From Psychrobacter sp. JCM 18902 (GTDB taxonomy: Bacteria; Pseudomonadota; Gammaproteobacteria; Pseudomonadales; Moraxellaceae): a stretch of 64,000 nt of DNA. Location of the stretch: contig NZ_CAJHBK010000001.1 of assembly GCF_904846615.1 (NCBI RefSeq), forward strand, positions 1,488,001 to 1,552,000. The letters are read 5' to 3'. Position 1 is the first letter of the stretch. Each line of letters starts with the position of its first letter. Both the position numbers and the translations under genes were made by a program. Positions 25,201-33,842 of the stretch are shown here, in pieces. The notes beneath the pieces were generated by a model. The model was given only the letters and a program-made list of their open reading frames with translations, was not told where the DNA came from and did not search any database.

Positions 25201-27559
25201 TGGTGATTCATCAGCCAAGGGCTTTGATGCGCAATCTACCAGCAAACTCTATGTGCGCTTGGACAAGGGCCGCTCATTTGCTATGTATGGCGATTTAAAA
25301 ACTCAAATCGATAACGATGAAGGTATTAAATTAGGTCAATATAACCGTACGTTGACTGGCCTGAAAGCCCAGTATGAAGATAGCAATACTCGCATTACCG
25401 CCTTTGTCGCGGAGACGAGTACCAGCCAGCGCGTCAATGAGACTCGTGGTCTTGGTATCTCAGGCCCTTATCCATTGGCTGAAAACTTTGATGCCGTATT
25501 AGAAAACTCAGAAACTGTCGAAGTGATCACTCGTGACGCCAACAATCCAGGCTTGATCATTAGCCGTGAGACCCTTACCCGCTTTGCCGATTATGAAATT
25601 GACCCTATCAGTCGCAGCTTATTTTTAAAAGCCCCTATCGCTAGCCAAGACATCGATGGCAACCCTATTTATCTACGAGTCACTGTAGAAGTCGATGAAG
25701 GCGGCGAAAAATACTTGGTCGGTGGCATTGCTGCCAAGCAGCAGTTGACTGATAAAGTCGCCATCGGTGGTAGCTATGTCAACAGTGCTGATCCTCTTAA
25801 CAAAGAAGAGCTTGCTAGCGTCAACAGCGTTATCAAGTTTAACGATAAGCTAAAACTGGTCGCTGAATACGCGATGAATAAAGCTGAGAATCCAAATTTT
25901 CAGCCAAGCAATCAAATCAATGCGACAGAGTTAGACGGTCAGGACGCAGAAGGTAATGCCTTGCGTATCGAGCTTGACTTTGATAACCAGAAAAACACTC
26001 GTGCCAAAGCTTATTATAACGATACTGACGAAGGTTTCGTGACTGGTGCCTCGCCGCAGACTGCTGGGCGCGCTGAATCGGGCGTCGAAGTCACTCATTT
26101 AATTAATGATAAAAAGACCGCGCTAAAACTAGAAGGCGTACGTACAAAAGATCATACCACTGATGCTAGCCGCCAAGGTGCCTTAGCCAGTATTGAACAG
26201 CGTTTGAGCACCAACATCGTTGGCGAGATTGGCTTACGTTATTATAAGCAAGATGCGACGGCAGCTTCACGCAATATCCAAGCGGTAACAGACGTCGTAG
26301 ATGTGACTGATAACACTCTCTTTAATGACGATATTATCAATCAATCGGCGCTAAATAATGTCAGTGATTCTGAAAAAGATATTGAAGGTACTACCGCCCG
26401 CGCTCGTATCACGGCACGGTTACCCAAGCTCAATGACTCTTTAGTATTTGCAGAATATGAGCAAGATATTGATAACAGTAATCGTAATGCCACCTCCATC
26501 GGAGGCGAGACGCCGCTAGGTGGTTTAGGTCGCCTATACGCCCGTCATGACTTGATCAACAGTCTATCTGGTAGCTATGGTCTTGATGATACTGAAGAAC
26601 GCCAGCGTACCGTATTTGGTTTTGATGCCGCTTATATGAAAGACGGCAAAGTCTATAGCGAATACCGCATGAGCGATGCTATCAGTGCCCGCGAAGCTGA
26701 AGCGGCCATTGGTCTTAAGAACAAATGGTATGTCCAGCAGGGTTTAACCATCAATACTTTATTTGAGCGTGTTGAATCATTAGAGGGCGATACCGAAAAT
26801 ACCGCAACGGCAGCTGGCATTGGTGTAGAGTATCTTGCGAAAGAAGATTACAAAGCCTCGGCGCGTTTTGAGAAGCGTTGGGGTGAGACCAGTGACACAT
26901 TGCTAGGTAGCGCTGGTATTGCTTATCGCTATACCGATGATGTGACTCTGTTGGCCAAGGACATCTACTCACGCGTCGATTATGACGATGGCAATCGCAC
27001 GATTAATCGTTTCCAGCTAGGAGCTGCCTATCGTGATTATGATAGCAATCAGTTAGACATGTTAGCCAAGCTTGAGTATCGCTTAGATGATAACAGTACT
27101 GGCGATGACGCCTATCAAAAAGATGCCGTTATTTGGTCATTGAGTGGTAACTATCATCCAACGCGTCCGTTGACGTTATCGGGCCGTTACGCGGGTAAAT
27201 ATACTCAGTTTGATGCTGATAATATCAGTAGCGACAATACAGCCCATGCGCTTTATGCTCGCGGTCTATATGACATCAGTGAGCGCTGGGATGTGGGCTT
27301 GCAAGCAGGCACTTATTGGAACAAACAAGCAGATGATATGTCTTATATGCTGGGTGCGGAAGTAGGCTATAGCCCGATGACCAATCTTTGGTTGTCACTA
27401 GGTTATAACTTCATGGGCTTTGAGGATGAAGACATCGCTTATGACGATAGCACTATGGAAGGCGCTTACTTTAGATTACGTTTCAAGTTTGACGAAGACC
27501 TATTCAAACGTGATGATCCACGTAAGAACCAGCGTTTGACGACTCACTCTACATTGTAA
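22226..27559 (+). CDS. Giant surface protein: DUF11, SdrD-B and Ig-like domains fused to an outer-membrane beta-barrel
   Basis: This is a 1777-residue exported protein. I chose the ATG at 22226 (GGATAAG ribosome-binding site) over the in-frame TTG at 22211. After a signal peptide ending AIAADA comes a head motif IANASYNVNN, shared with the split DUF11 protein. A calcium-loop-like DLNRNGVVDNGDTE lies at about 132. A DUF11 domain covers about 350-445 (LVVTKESDVKSAEFGDYVSY). An SdrD-B domain covers about 492-560 (IGKVYHDINRDGIQQKEDGE). An invasin/Big-1-like domain covers about 805-895 (VPADGVSDYQVVISLKDRDG). From about 940 the chain is a long series of alternating strands with Tyr/Arg/Asp turns, ending GAYFRLRFKFDED, typical of a large outer-membrane barrel. 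It probably anchors or exports the other cluster proteins; this role is inferred. Confidence 0.82.
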   Translation: MTLSTMTPSNRTALCSAKISALSLAMLLMQSNIAIAADAANPNLQIINNIANASYNVNNQTDVTISSISNQVQVKASDLPEYGIELTQQPLLTVMPNALVNWVNVLSNTSYSNQTVELTLAVSPTLSNLKVYQDLNRNGVVDNGDTEVIFDNLSAQIKLGHSESIQFIVQALSDVNGKSGDTADIKIGAVVLEDPSVSSVNATDRLIIVEPEIKFTTPKFDENKTTSQIEENVYIDASYAQCNVQLDKPDQVWVTITSLLTGDKYALKAIETGNSTGKYQLSAPTQNNANAINDKFIQTLANDTLTASLDACIAPSVGTGAEQLPSEGDFTVRIDDLDTQINIVDDSPSLVVTKESDVKSAEFGDYVSYTINITNSGNSTAYDVQLKDALPRGFAYVDGSVRINQTADINIDQVQTTEFKADGKYQVLNLGNMANGESKKITYRVLIGASSLGGDGINRATAVASNEQGKILVSREAQWKIEVERGVMNTDGIIIGKVYHDINRDGIQQKEDGELGVAGVRIYMENGNFVVTDPEGKYNFYGVSAKTHVLKIDRTTIPHSTEMVTQSNRNAGDAGSRFVDLKYGELHRADFGIVVGMGDSTERLNTELVARSKSVSAKNDSLEQAVKTELTLDPDYNRDYDDNVDASGCNINGDLDLGSNCDSAIVNEMINPAANRVDMTVTTVAPPVEKELEEYLKEVANNDVAFINLNEGQQLSTYKQMVQVQAPLGSIFTLYANGKAVPEQQIGKTAEQEKQNVTAFDYYAVDLKRGNNILRGVATDVNGKIISEQTIKVSTPDNLQAIDYRTQAQLVPADGVSDYQVVISLKDRDGRPYIASTPITIDTNIGRINLNDSSKDQAGTQVIVSGGELLIPVTAPSVPGKGDLVIDTGSSKQIIPLQFTAQLRPLIAVGIVEGAISLKDFDGSSITDAQGAFEQELNDFAGNDDYTASGRAAMFLKGKVRGDYLLTLAYDSDKKGERLFRDIEPGEYYPVYGDSSAKGFDAQSTSKLYVRLDKGRSFAMYGDLKTQIDNDEGIKLGQYNRTLTGLKAQYEDSNTRITAFVAETSTSQRVNETRGLGISGPYPLAENFDAVLENSETVEVITRDANNPGLIISRETLTRFADYEIDPISRSLFLKAPIASQDIDGNPIYLRVTVEVDEGGEKYLVGGIAAKQQLTDKVAIGGSYVNSADPLNKEELASVNSVIKFNDKLKLVAEYAMNKAENPNFQPSNQINATELDGQDAEGNALRIELDFDNQKNTRAKAYYNDTDEGFVTGASPQTAGRAESGVEVTHLINDKKTALKLEGVRTKDHTTDASRQGALASIEQRLSTNIVGEIGLRYYKQDATAASRNIQAVTDVVDVTDNTLFNDDIINQSALNNVSDSEKDIEGTTARARITARLPKLNDSLVFAEYEQDIDNSNRNATSIGGETPLGGLGRLYARHDLINSLSGSYGLDDTEERQRTVFGFDAAYMKDGKVYSEYRMSDAISAREAEAAIGLKNKWYVQQGLTINTLFERVESLEGDTENTATAAGIGVEYLAKEDYKASARFEKRWGETSDTLLGSAGIAYRYTDDVTLLAKDIYSRVDYDDGNRTINRFQLGAAYRDYDSNQLDMLAKLEYRLDDNSTGDDAYQKDAVIWSLSGNYHPTRPLTLSGRYAGKYTQFDADNISSDNTAHALYARGLYDISERWDVGLQAGTYWNKQADDMSYMLGAEVGYSPMTNLWLSLGYNFMGFEDEDIAYDDSTMEGAYFRLRFKFDEDLFKRDDPRKNQRLTTHSTL

Positions 27560-27564
27560 TTTAT

Positions 27565-27600
27565 CCCCATTGTCGTGTTATCATCTGACGACAATGCGGG
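27565..27600 (+). promoter_or_regulatory. Hairpin after the beta-barrel gene
   Basis: A 9-bp perfect stem (27568-27576 with 27588-27596), extended by 3 bp past a bulge, has an 11-base loop and no T-run. It is a possible weak terminator or processing site before the last gene of the cluster. Confidence 0.4.
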
Positions 27601-27725
27601 CGTTATCGCGCTGTTCATCATATTATATGACAGATATATTTTAATAAGCGATGAGATCAGCGCCGAAAACCGCAAGTACCAATACTAATATTGATACTGA
27701 TCCGCTTAATATGAGGTTTTGCATC

Positions 27726-28499
27726 ATGCCTAATCCTGCCAACAAAGCAGCCTATTATAAACAGCCTATAAAAGCTTTATTATCAACCGCTTTCTTCCTG
27801 ACAATGACCTCGGTTGCATCGGCGAGTCATCATACGCCTAAAGTGGCAGTAACCCATGACGCTACTCACTGTGCCAATGATGTTCAAACTCAGTCTCACC
27901 ACTCAAAATACCAAAGTACGCGCCAACGTGCTATGAACTGTATGTTGACAGAGTTACAAGCGTATCAACAAAAAAACATGAGCGCACGTCAACAATACTT
28001 TGCCTATAAAGCTCAGGCTTGGCTCAACTATGCCCTCCATCAAGACAGCATGAATAGTCGTTCACCTGCTGGACAGCAAGCAGCACAGGCAGCAGAGACG
28101 ATTTTGACTACCTTAAAAAATGGCAAGGAACAAGATCTCAACCTTATTCAAGACATACCATCAAACTCTGCTCTCATGCGCCCCGATCTATGGGCAACCT
28201 TAAGCGCGCTAAAAGATAGCGGTGGTATCGAGTCAGCACCACGAGAGATAGCTTTCAGCGAGGTCGCTTTAATTTGGGCTGCTACGAACCAATGCGAGCG
28301 CGGCTGGCGGGAATCAGGCATCCATTTTCGCATGGCAGATCGTTGGCTTGAACAAGCCCGCGAAGCTTACGTCAATACCCATGATTCACAGACCAACGTC
28401 GCTTTGGAAGAGCTGATCTTCAGCTATTATAAGCAATATGAGACATTAGATACGAGTGCTGATAGTTGCCGTGGGCAAGTATTAACGCCTATCCGTTAA
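27726..28499 (+). CDS. Exported helical protein, last gene of the surface cluster
   Basis: This is a predicted 257-residue secreted or periplasmic protein that I do not recognise. The start at 27726 is chosen because a GAGG ribosome-binding site lies 10 bases upstream and it gives a normal signal peptide (KQPIKALLSTAFFLTMTSVA, then SAS). The longer frame from 27651 would place 25 polar residues before it. The mature part is mostly helical, with about four cysteines (THCAND, MNCML, NQCERGW, ADSCRGQ) that could form two disulfides. Its EVALIWAATNQCERGWRESG segment resembles the N-terminal part of some Moraxellaceae OmpA-like proteins, but no OmpA domain is present. It may be an assembly factor for the cluster. 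It ends at the strong terminator at 28529. Confidence 0.65.
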   Translation: MPNPANKAAYYKQPIKALLSTAFFLTMTSVASASHHTPKVAVTHDATHCANDVQTQSHHSKYQSTRQRAMNCMLTELQAYQQKNMSARQQYFAYKAQAWLNYALHQDSMNSRSPAGQQAAQAAETILTTLKNGKEQDLNLIQDIPSNSALMRPDLWATLSALKDSGGIESAPREIAFSEVALIWAATNQCERGWRESGIHFRMADRWLEQAREAYVNTHDSQTNVALEELIFSYYKQYETLDTSADSCRGQVLTPIR

Positions 28500-28528
28500 G
28501 TCCATTATTACCACTGCTCATCAAGGCA

Positions 28529-28575
28529 GTAAATACAAAAAAGCCGACATATGATGTCGGCTTTTTTGTATTTAC
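28529..28575. terminator. Strong bidirectional terminator
   Basis: A perfect 22-bp inverted repeat (28529-28550 with 28554-28575) with a 3-base centre includes GCCGACAT/ATGTCGGC and A/T runs on both sides. It separates the surface cluster from the convergent TetR gene. Confidence 0.93.
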
Positions 28576-28640
28576 TTAACAGATATTAGAGCATGTTAAC
28601 CATGCCCTAATGTCTATATATCATCTAAATAGCGAAAAAA

Positions 28641-29336
28641 CTAGCGATTCTTACGCGGTAGCTTTTCTGGTAGATAGCAACGCAAATAAGCGATAAACGC
28701 AGTGTTTGCTTCTTGGATGTATTCATTGGTAATGCTTTGGTGACGACGATAAGACAATGTAAATATCGCATTGATAATGCTATAAGCAATCAATAGTGTG
28801 TCTTGAATATCGTGGAAACTCGGCATCTCATAGCGCTCTGATAAACGCTTATAAACCAAATCGACGATTTGATGATCGATATCTTCACCAAAACTATCAC
28901 CTTCAAAATCAGGCGTGTTCGTGTCATAAATGAGCTTAGCTTTGGTTTCGTCGTTATGGAATATCGTCACACAATTATCAATAAGTGCCGTTAAATAGCC
29001 CTGCCATCTGTCATAATTACCAATATCGACTGTTTCTACTATTTCTAATATTTCGATAGCATTCAAAAAACGCAATGCTAAAAATATCGCTTCGATGTTA
29101 GGAAAAAAGTGATAAGCAGAAGCTCTTGGAATGCCTGCTTCTTCACATACAGCCGCCAAAGTAATGTCATTGATAGGTTGTGTTTCACTTAACTTCTTAG
29201 CACCAGCCAAAAGTTTTTGACGGCGCGCACGGCCTTGTTGGCTGGTAAACTTAAACTTATTCGGGACCAGTTTTTTTGCCAGTTCCGAATCTACCAACAC
29301 ATCTTCAATCTTTTCGTCTTTATTTTCGCTCATCAT
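28641..29336 (-). CDS. TetR/AcrR-family transcriptional regulator
   Basis: This is a 231-residue repressor-type regulator. After a polar arm of about 40 residues the TetR helix-turn-helix is clear: RRQKLLAGAKKLSETQPIND, then ITLAAVCEEAGIPRASAYHF and FPNIEAIFLA. The C-terminal helical part, where the ligand would bind, is not recognisable. Two ATG codons are adjacent (29336 and 29333); either gives the same protein bar one residue. It stands alone, and its nearest upstream neighbour on this strand is the EEP hydrolase 235 bp away. TetR proteins often control adjacent efflux or lipid genes, but none is directly adjacent here. Confidence 0.88.
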   Translation of the reverse strand: MMSENKDEKIEDVLVDSELAKKLVPNKFKFTSQQGRARRQKLLAGAKKLSETQPINDITLAAVCEEAGIPRASAYHFFPNIEAIFLALRFLNAIEILEIVETVDIGNYDRWQGYLTALIDNCVTIFHNDETKAKLIYDTNTPDFEGDSFGEDIDHQIVDLVYKRLSERYEMPSFHDIQDTLLIAYSIINAIFTLSYRRHQSITNEYIQEANTAFIAYLRCYLPEKLPRKNR

Positions 29337-29571
29337 AAGTCTCTTAATGTTACACCCTATTTTATAAATATAATCTTCAATAGATAGTATTCGCCCTAAA
29401 TTGAAGAATTACATCCTATTAGCTAATAATGTAGCACTGATATTAGCGCTACTATGTCTAATGGAGAGGCATCATAAACGCTTGTACACTATCAAGCAAG
29501 GGAGATAAATGGGTTAAAAAATAATGTATAGGTCAACCATTTAATAGCGTTAACCACGTAATGTAAAAAAT

Positions 29572-30600
29572 TTAATCTTTGAGTTTAATTTTCGCTCTTA
29601 TAATACCATGATCGATGACCCTATCTGTATAGTCCCACTTTAAATGGTCATTGAAATAGTCTACTCTTTCAACCTGACCCAGTGAAAACTTGCTATCAGG
29701 AAGAAACTCTTCTGAAACAAATAACTGATCAATCACTTCTGGCATACCTTGATATATATGGGTATATGCCACATCTTTCATCCAACCATAGCGTGCTTGG
29801 ATACGCGCAGCATCGAATAATGCAACATCGCGCATACCTTTGTCATAATTAACTTCACCAGTCTCAGCCATCAATTGGGTAGTGACGCTACCAGTGACAT
29901 CGTTCATATCACCTAACAAAATCAATGGCTCACGAGTATGACGTAAGCGCTCTATAATAGACATGCGAATAGAAGCTGCTTCTGCGGCGCGCATACATAA
30001 GCTACGAAGCTTGGCACGGACTCGAATATTTGGATCGTCCATGTCTTCTAACAAATTGCCACTTTCATCACGCAAGAAAAATGCCCGTTTACTTTTTAGA
30101 TGCGCCGTAATAATCGTTATCGGTTGACCAAAGGCATCGACCCGTACTACTAATGGTGGACGATTAAAGCGCTGGTAAGGACCAATATCAGGGATATCAA
30201 TCACCGCTTTTGGTGCAATCTCTTCAAGCAAGCGGCTTTCTAATTGCTCAAAGCGACTAATAATACCAACGGCAGGAGTATTTTGTGCCCCTTTGCCATG
30301 GGTATAAGGGCTTGAACGGTCGTTGCTTGCCAACGGAATAACAACATGCTCGGGCTTAAATCCCAACGACACCGCCAACGCTTCAAGCGCATTACTATCC
30401 CAGACTTCTTGCACCGCAATAATATCAGCATGTGCTTTTGCTAATAAATCGGTGATGCCGCTTAGCTTGTGCTCGTATTCATCGTTACTGTAAGCTGGCG
30501 CATTGTCATAATAAATTCGGTTAGGGTTGGCAAAATTGAGCAAGTTAGCAGTGGCGATATAAAATTGTCTGGCGCTTTTAGCTTCCGCATTATTGTTCAT
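29572..30600 (-). CDS. Endonuclease/exonuclease/phosphatase (EEP) family hydrolase
   Basis: This is a 342-residue metal-dependent phosphodiesterase-fold protein. EEP motifs appear in order: IATANLLNFANPN at the N-terminus, DIIAVQEVWD with the metal-binding Glu, TAHLKSKR, LLGDMNDVTGSV with the catalytic Asp/Asn pair, and VIDHGIIRAKI with the final His. No signal peptide is seen, so it is probably cytoplasmic. The family covers nucleases, sphingomyelinases and inositol phosphatases, and the substrate cannot be read from this sequence. The gene stands alone between the TetR gene and the glycine-zipper gene. Confidence 0.85.
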   Translation of the reverse strand: MNNNAEAKSARQFYIATANLLNFANPNRIYYDNAPAYSNDEYEHKLSGITDLLAKAHADIIAVQEVWDSNALEALAVSLGFKPEHVVIPLASNDRSSPYTHGKGAQNTPAVGIISRFEQLESRLLEEIAPKAVIDIPDIGPYQRFNRPPLVVRVDAFGQPITIITAHLKSKRAFFLRDESGNLLEDMDDPNIRVRAKLRSLCMRAAEAASIRMSIIERLRHTREPLILLGDMNDVTGSVTTQLMAETGEVNYDKGMRDVALFDAARIQARYGWMKDVAYTHIYQGMPEVIDQLFVSEEFLPDSKFSLGQVERVDYFNDHLKWDYTDRVIDHGIIRAKIKLKD

Positions 30601-30848
30601 AGATTACCTATTATTTTTATTCTAGAATATTGCTTCCAAAGATGATTGGCTATTTAATATATTCATACTTAGTAATATACAGCAAAAAAGCCTCCAAAGA
30701 AATCTTTGAAGACTTTAAAATAGCATAAATTGAAAGTATTTAGTCTATCAGCAGACCCAAGTCTACAATCAGACTAAGCCCAGTGATAAGGTAGTAAGCT
30801 TATATACTGTCTACTTACTTAAATAAAATGTGCTGTTAGTTTCGCTTA

Positions 30849-31361
30849 TTACGATACACGATTCCATGCGTCATACGATGCTTTGCGTGCTTCTTCCCAC
30901 TCCATGCGTGATTCACCTTTTACTTCATGCCATGAGCGCTCTAATTCAGCTTCATGGTCTTCAAAACGTGCATCCGCAGGATAACGAGCACGGTTGGCGT
31001 AACCTACTGCATAAGCTGGATGTAGATCACGGTCGAAGTCATAACCTTCTTTGTAATAATCAACATTTGCATATTCTGCACGCCAGTAAGCTTCTTCACG
31101 TGTTGGATCAATCGCTTCTGCTGCTGCATGTCCTGCACCGCCACCAACGATAGCACCAATCGCACCACCAATGAGTGTACCAAGTGGTCCTGCCATTGTA
31201 CCGATTGCTGCACCCGCTGCTGCGCCGCCAAGACCACCAATGGCTGTACCTACTGGATGCGAACCTGGCTCACCTGTGATAATGTCAGCATTCAGATCCT
31301 GCTTAGCTTCTTTTGACATATGCTTTACTTCACTGCGATCAATACCGTCATAGTTACTCAT
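30849..31361 (-). CDS. Glycine-zipper protein of unknown function
   Basis: This is a 170-residue protein. Residues about 38-80 form a Gly/Ala-rich hydrophobic stretch with GxxxG spacing (GGLGGAAAGAAIGTMAGPLG, then TLIGGAIGAIVGGGAGHAAA). This is a glycine-zipper hairpin that could insert in or pack against a membrane. The flanks are acidic and aromatic; the C-terminal half repeats short E-x-x-W/Y motifs (EEAYWRAEYANV, ELERSWHEV, MEWEEARKASYDAW). No signal peptide is seen. Similar proteins are general-stress or hypothetical products in related bacteria, as far as I recall. It is monocistronic. Confidence 0.75.
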   Translation of the reverse strand: MSNYDGIDRSEVKHMSKEAKQDLNADIITGEPGSHPVGTAIGGLGGAAAGAAIGTMAGPLGTLIGGAIGAIVGGGAGHAAAEAIDPTREEAYWRAEYANVDYYKEGYDFDRDLHPAYAVGYANRARYPADARFEDHEAELERSWHEVKGESRMEWEEARKASYDAWNRVS

Positions 31362-31627
31362 AATTTTATCCTTAAATTAATTTGTTATATTTTAGATTTA
31401 TTAAGTGCTAAAAATTAGCGGTCTTACTCGATTCATGTGTTACTTGAGTCGCCTAAAGTATAGAAATTTATGGATAACAACAGATAGATAGGTTGTGTAA
31501 ATTGTGTCCAGATTGCGATTGTCTTGCGTTACAGCCTGTATCTTTATAATGATTTTGTAGGACAGTGAAGCGTTTTAAGTAATTTTTCATTGAGTTGTTA
31601 CAATATTTTAATGTGTCTGTTCAATAC

Positions 31628-33220
31628 TTATAAGGATGTCAATGCTCTATCGATGACTCGTTGCCACTTATTAAGATGTTGTTCACGGATATCACTGGAC
31701 ATTTGGGGCTCAAAAACGCGATCGACTTGCCATGATGCTTGCATCGTCCCTTCATCATATAGCCCCGTTTTTAAACCTGCGAGCAATGCTGCACCTTTGG
31801 CAGTAATTTCTGTATCTCTCGGACGCAGGACAGGCACATCGAGTAAATCAGCTTGAAACTGCATCAATAAGTCATTGTTAGCCGCGCCACCATCTACTCT
31901 TAGCTCAGTTAATGGATGAGGGCTGTCTTTTTGCATAGCAATGAGCACATCATAAGTTTGATAAGCAACCGCCTCTAACGCAGCACGAGCAATATGGGCT
32001 TTAGTCGTGCCGCGGCTCATACCAGTAATACTCGCGCTGATATCGGAGCGCCAATAGGGTGCTCCTAGTCCTGTGAATGCAGGCAGTAACACCACCTCTT
32101 CACTGCTATCAACTTGGCGGGCTAAATCTTCGACTTCACTGCTGTGTTGAATCATACCTAGATTGTCTCGTAACCATTGGACAATAGCACCTGCCATAAA
32201 CACACTACCCTCCAAGGCATAAGTGACTTTCTTTCTGGGTGGCTGCAACATGCGTTTGCCTGACTCTACAATTTGATCGAAAGATAAATTGTCTGGACGA
32301 GTCGGTGTGGATTTTCGTTGCCAAGCGATTGTCGTTAGTAGTTTATGCTCGCTCAGTTTGGGTTTTTGACCAATATTCATCAGCATAAAACACCCAGTGC
32401 CATAAGTGTTTTTGGCCATGCCCGCATCGAGGCAGCCTTGTCCAAAAAGTGCCGCTTGCTGATCGCCCAATACCGCTTGAATAGGAATTTGTTTGGCAAA
32501 TAGTCCTTTTTTGGTTTTACCAAAGTCACCATCAGATGCTAGGACTTTAGGCAAAATATTCATGGGTATCGCAAAACGGGCGCACAGCTCTTCTGACCAC
32601 TCAAGCTTGTGGATATCATATAATAAAGTACGGGAAGCGTTGGTCACATCAATGACATGCTCACCACCAGTTAGCTTATATATGAGCCAACTGTCTATAG
32701 TACCAACCGCTATTTCTCCTCTACTGGCTCGTACGCTCAATTTCGGATTGTGCTCTAGTAGCCAAGCGATTTTGCTGGCACTGAAATATGGATCTAAACG
32801 TAGGCCTGTAATACGTTGCACTTCGCTTGTCACATCATCATGGCTGCCATTCATCATGCTACTGGTACTCTCAGCTGCGAGTGTTTTACAGTAGACCGCC
32901 GTACGGCGATCTTGCCAAATGATGGCAGGGGCTAAAGGTTTACCCGTTTGCTTATCCCACATGACAATAGATTCACGCTGATTGGTGATCGCGATACTGG
33001 TGACGTCGGTAGCAAGCAGCCCTGCTTGATTAATCACATCATGGGCACAGCTAATCTGCGTTTGCCAAATTTGTTGCGCGTCTTGCTCGACAAAGCCCGC
33101 TTTTGGGGTTTGTAAAGTGGTGGGCTGCTGTGCCATTTTTATCGGACGCGCACGATCATCGTACAATATCGCTCGACTCGATGTCGTCCCTTGATCCAAA
33201 GCCAAAATATATCCTGCCAT
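31628..33220 (-). CDS. glpK: Glycerol kinase
   Basis: GlpK phosphorylates glycerol to sn-glycerol 3-phosphate with ATP and belongs to the FGGY family. The N-terminal phosphate loop LALDQGTTSSRAI, the substrate-region ITNQRESIVMWDKQTG and IWQDRRT, and the C-terminal LRVDGGAANNDLLMQFQADL are all present. It has 530 residues against about 500 in E. coli; the extra residues include a polar insert around 115-130 (ESTSSMMNGSHDDVTSE). An AGGATG ribosome-binding site precedes the ATG. No glpF or glpD is next to it, so uptake and the next step are encoded elsewhere. It stands alone with 266 bp below and 622 bp above. Confidence 0.95.
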   Translation of the reverse strand: MAGYILALDQGTTSSRAILYDDRARPIKMAQQPTTLQTPKAGFVEQDAQQIWQTQISCAHDVINQAGLLATDVTSIAITNQRESIVMWDKQTGKPLAPAIIWQDRRTAVYCKTLAAESTSSMMNGSHDDVTSEVQRITGLRLDPYFSASKIAWLLEHNPKLSVRASRGEIAVGTIDSWLIYKLTGGEHVIDVTNASRTLLYDIHKLEWSEELCARFAIPMNILPKVLASDGDFGKTKKGLFAKQIPIQAVLGDQQAALFGQGCLDAGMAKNTYGTGCFMLMNIGQKPKLSEHKLLTTIAWQRKSTPTRPDNLSFDQIVESGKRMLQPPRKKVTYALEGSVFMAGAIVQWLRDNLGMIQHSSEVEDLARQVDSSEEVVLLPAFTGLGAPYWRSDISASITGMSRGTTKAHIARAALEAVAYQTYDVLIAMQKDSPHPLTELRVDGGAANNDLLMQFQADLLDVPVLRPRDTEITAKGAALLAGLKTGLYDEGTMQASWQVDRVFEPQMSSDIREQHLNKWQRVIDRALTSL

Positions 33221-33842
33221 TACTCACATCCTATTTTGTCGCATTCATTTTTTACATTTATATTTTATAGCCGAGTCTTTATTGATAGCACGTACTTTTT
33301 GCGAGCAACGCTTATCACAATAGCCAGTTTTATTTACATTAGCACTGCGCCAATGAGCAACTGCCGACGGTTAAAATAAATGCCGTTCATTTTAATCTTG
33401 CTCAATGCTATAAGGTGCTGAAATATAGCACACACCACTATTATGTATAGTTTATAAACTGCTTTGTAGTACAACAATCATCACTAACCATCATTATCGC
33501 TGACAGCTTTTAAAAGTGATCTAAAATCGATTTAAGTGCTAATGACTTGATAAACCTTTTATTATTAATTAACAAATGATGTTATTATTTGTCTTAACAC
33601 CCGACCTCTAACATAAAATCATGGCTTATTCAACGCACAGTAAGCAAATACTGAGCATTGACCCGTCACTATTGTGCCACTACAGTGTAGCGCTTGTTAT
33701 CCATAACAAAATATTGGTTTCTGTTAATGGTTGACCATATTGAACTGTTTGAACAGGGTTTGACCATAACAGTTGATATTTTTGATACTTTTTTGCCTGA
33801 CTCTAAAATACTTTGCATTCTAATTAATGGCTTATGTGACTT
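33221..33842. other. Divergent intergenic region glpK / efflux operon
   Basis: This is a 622-bp AT-rich region with no supported gene. Its right part carries a repeat structure (33721-33772) described separately. Confidence 0.5.
33721..33772. promoter_or_regulatory. Repeat-rich operator candidate before the TolC-like gene
   Basis: Two direct copies of TTGACCATA (33731-33739 and 33760-33768) flank a small dyad CTGTT-TG-AACAG (33745-33756). The outer parts CTGTTAATGGT and ACCATAACAG also form an imperfect inverted repeat. The structure ends 70 bp before the start codon of the first exporter gene, where a regulator would be expected to bind. Confidence 0.5.

Noticed and set aside
33191..33379. 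62-codon frame upstream of glpK
   Set aside because: It overlaps the glpK start in antisense and has hydrophobic low-complexity composition typical of AT-rich DNA.
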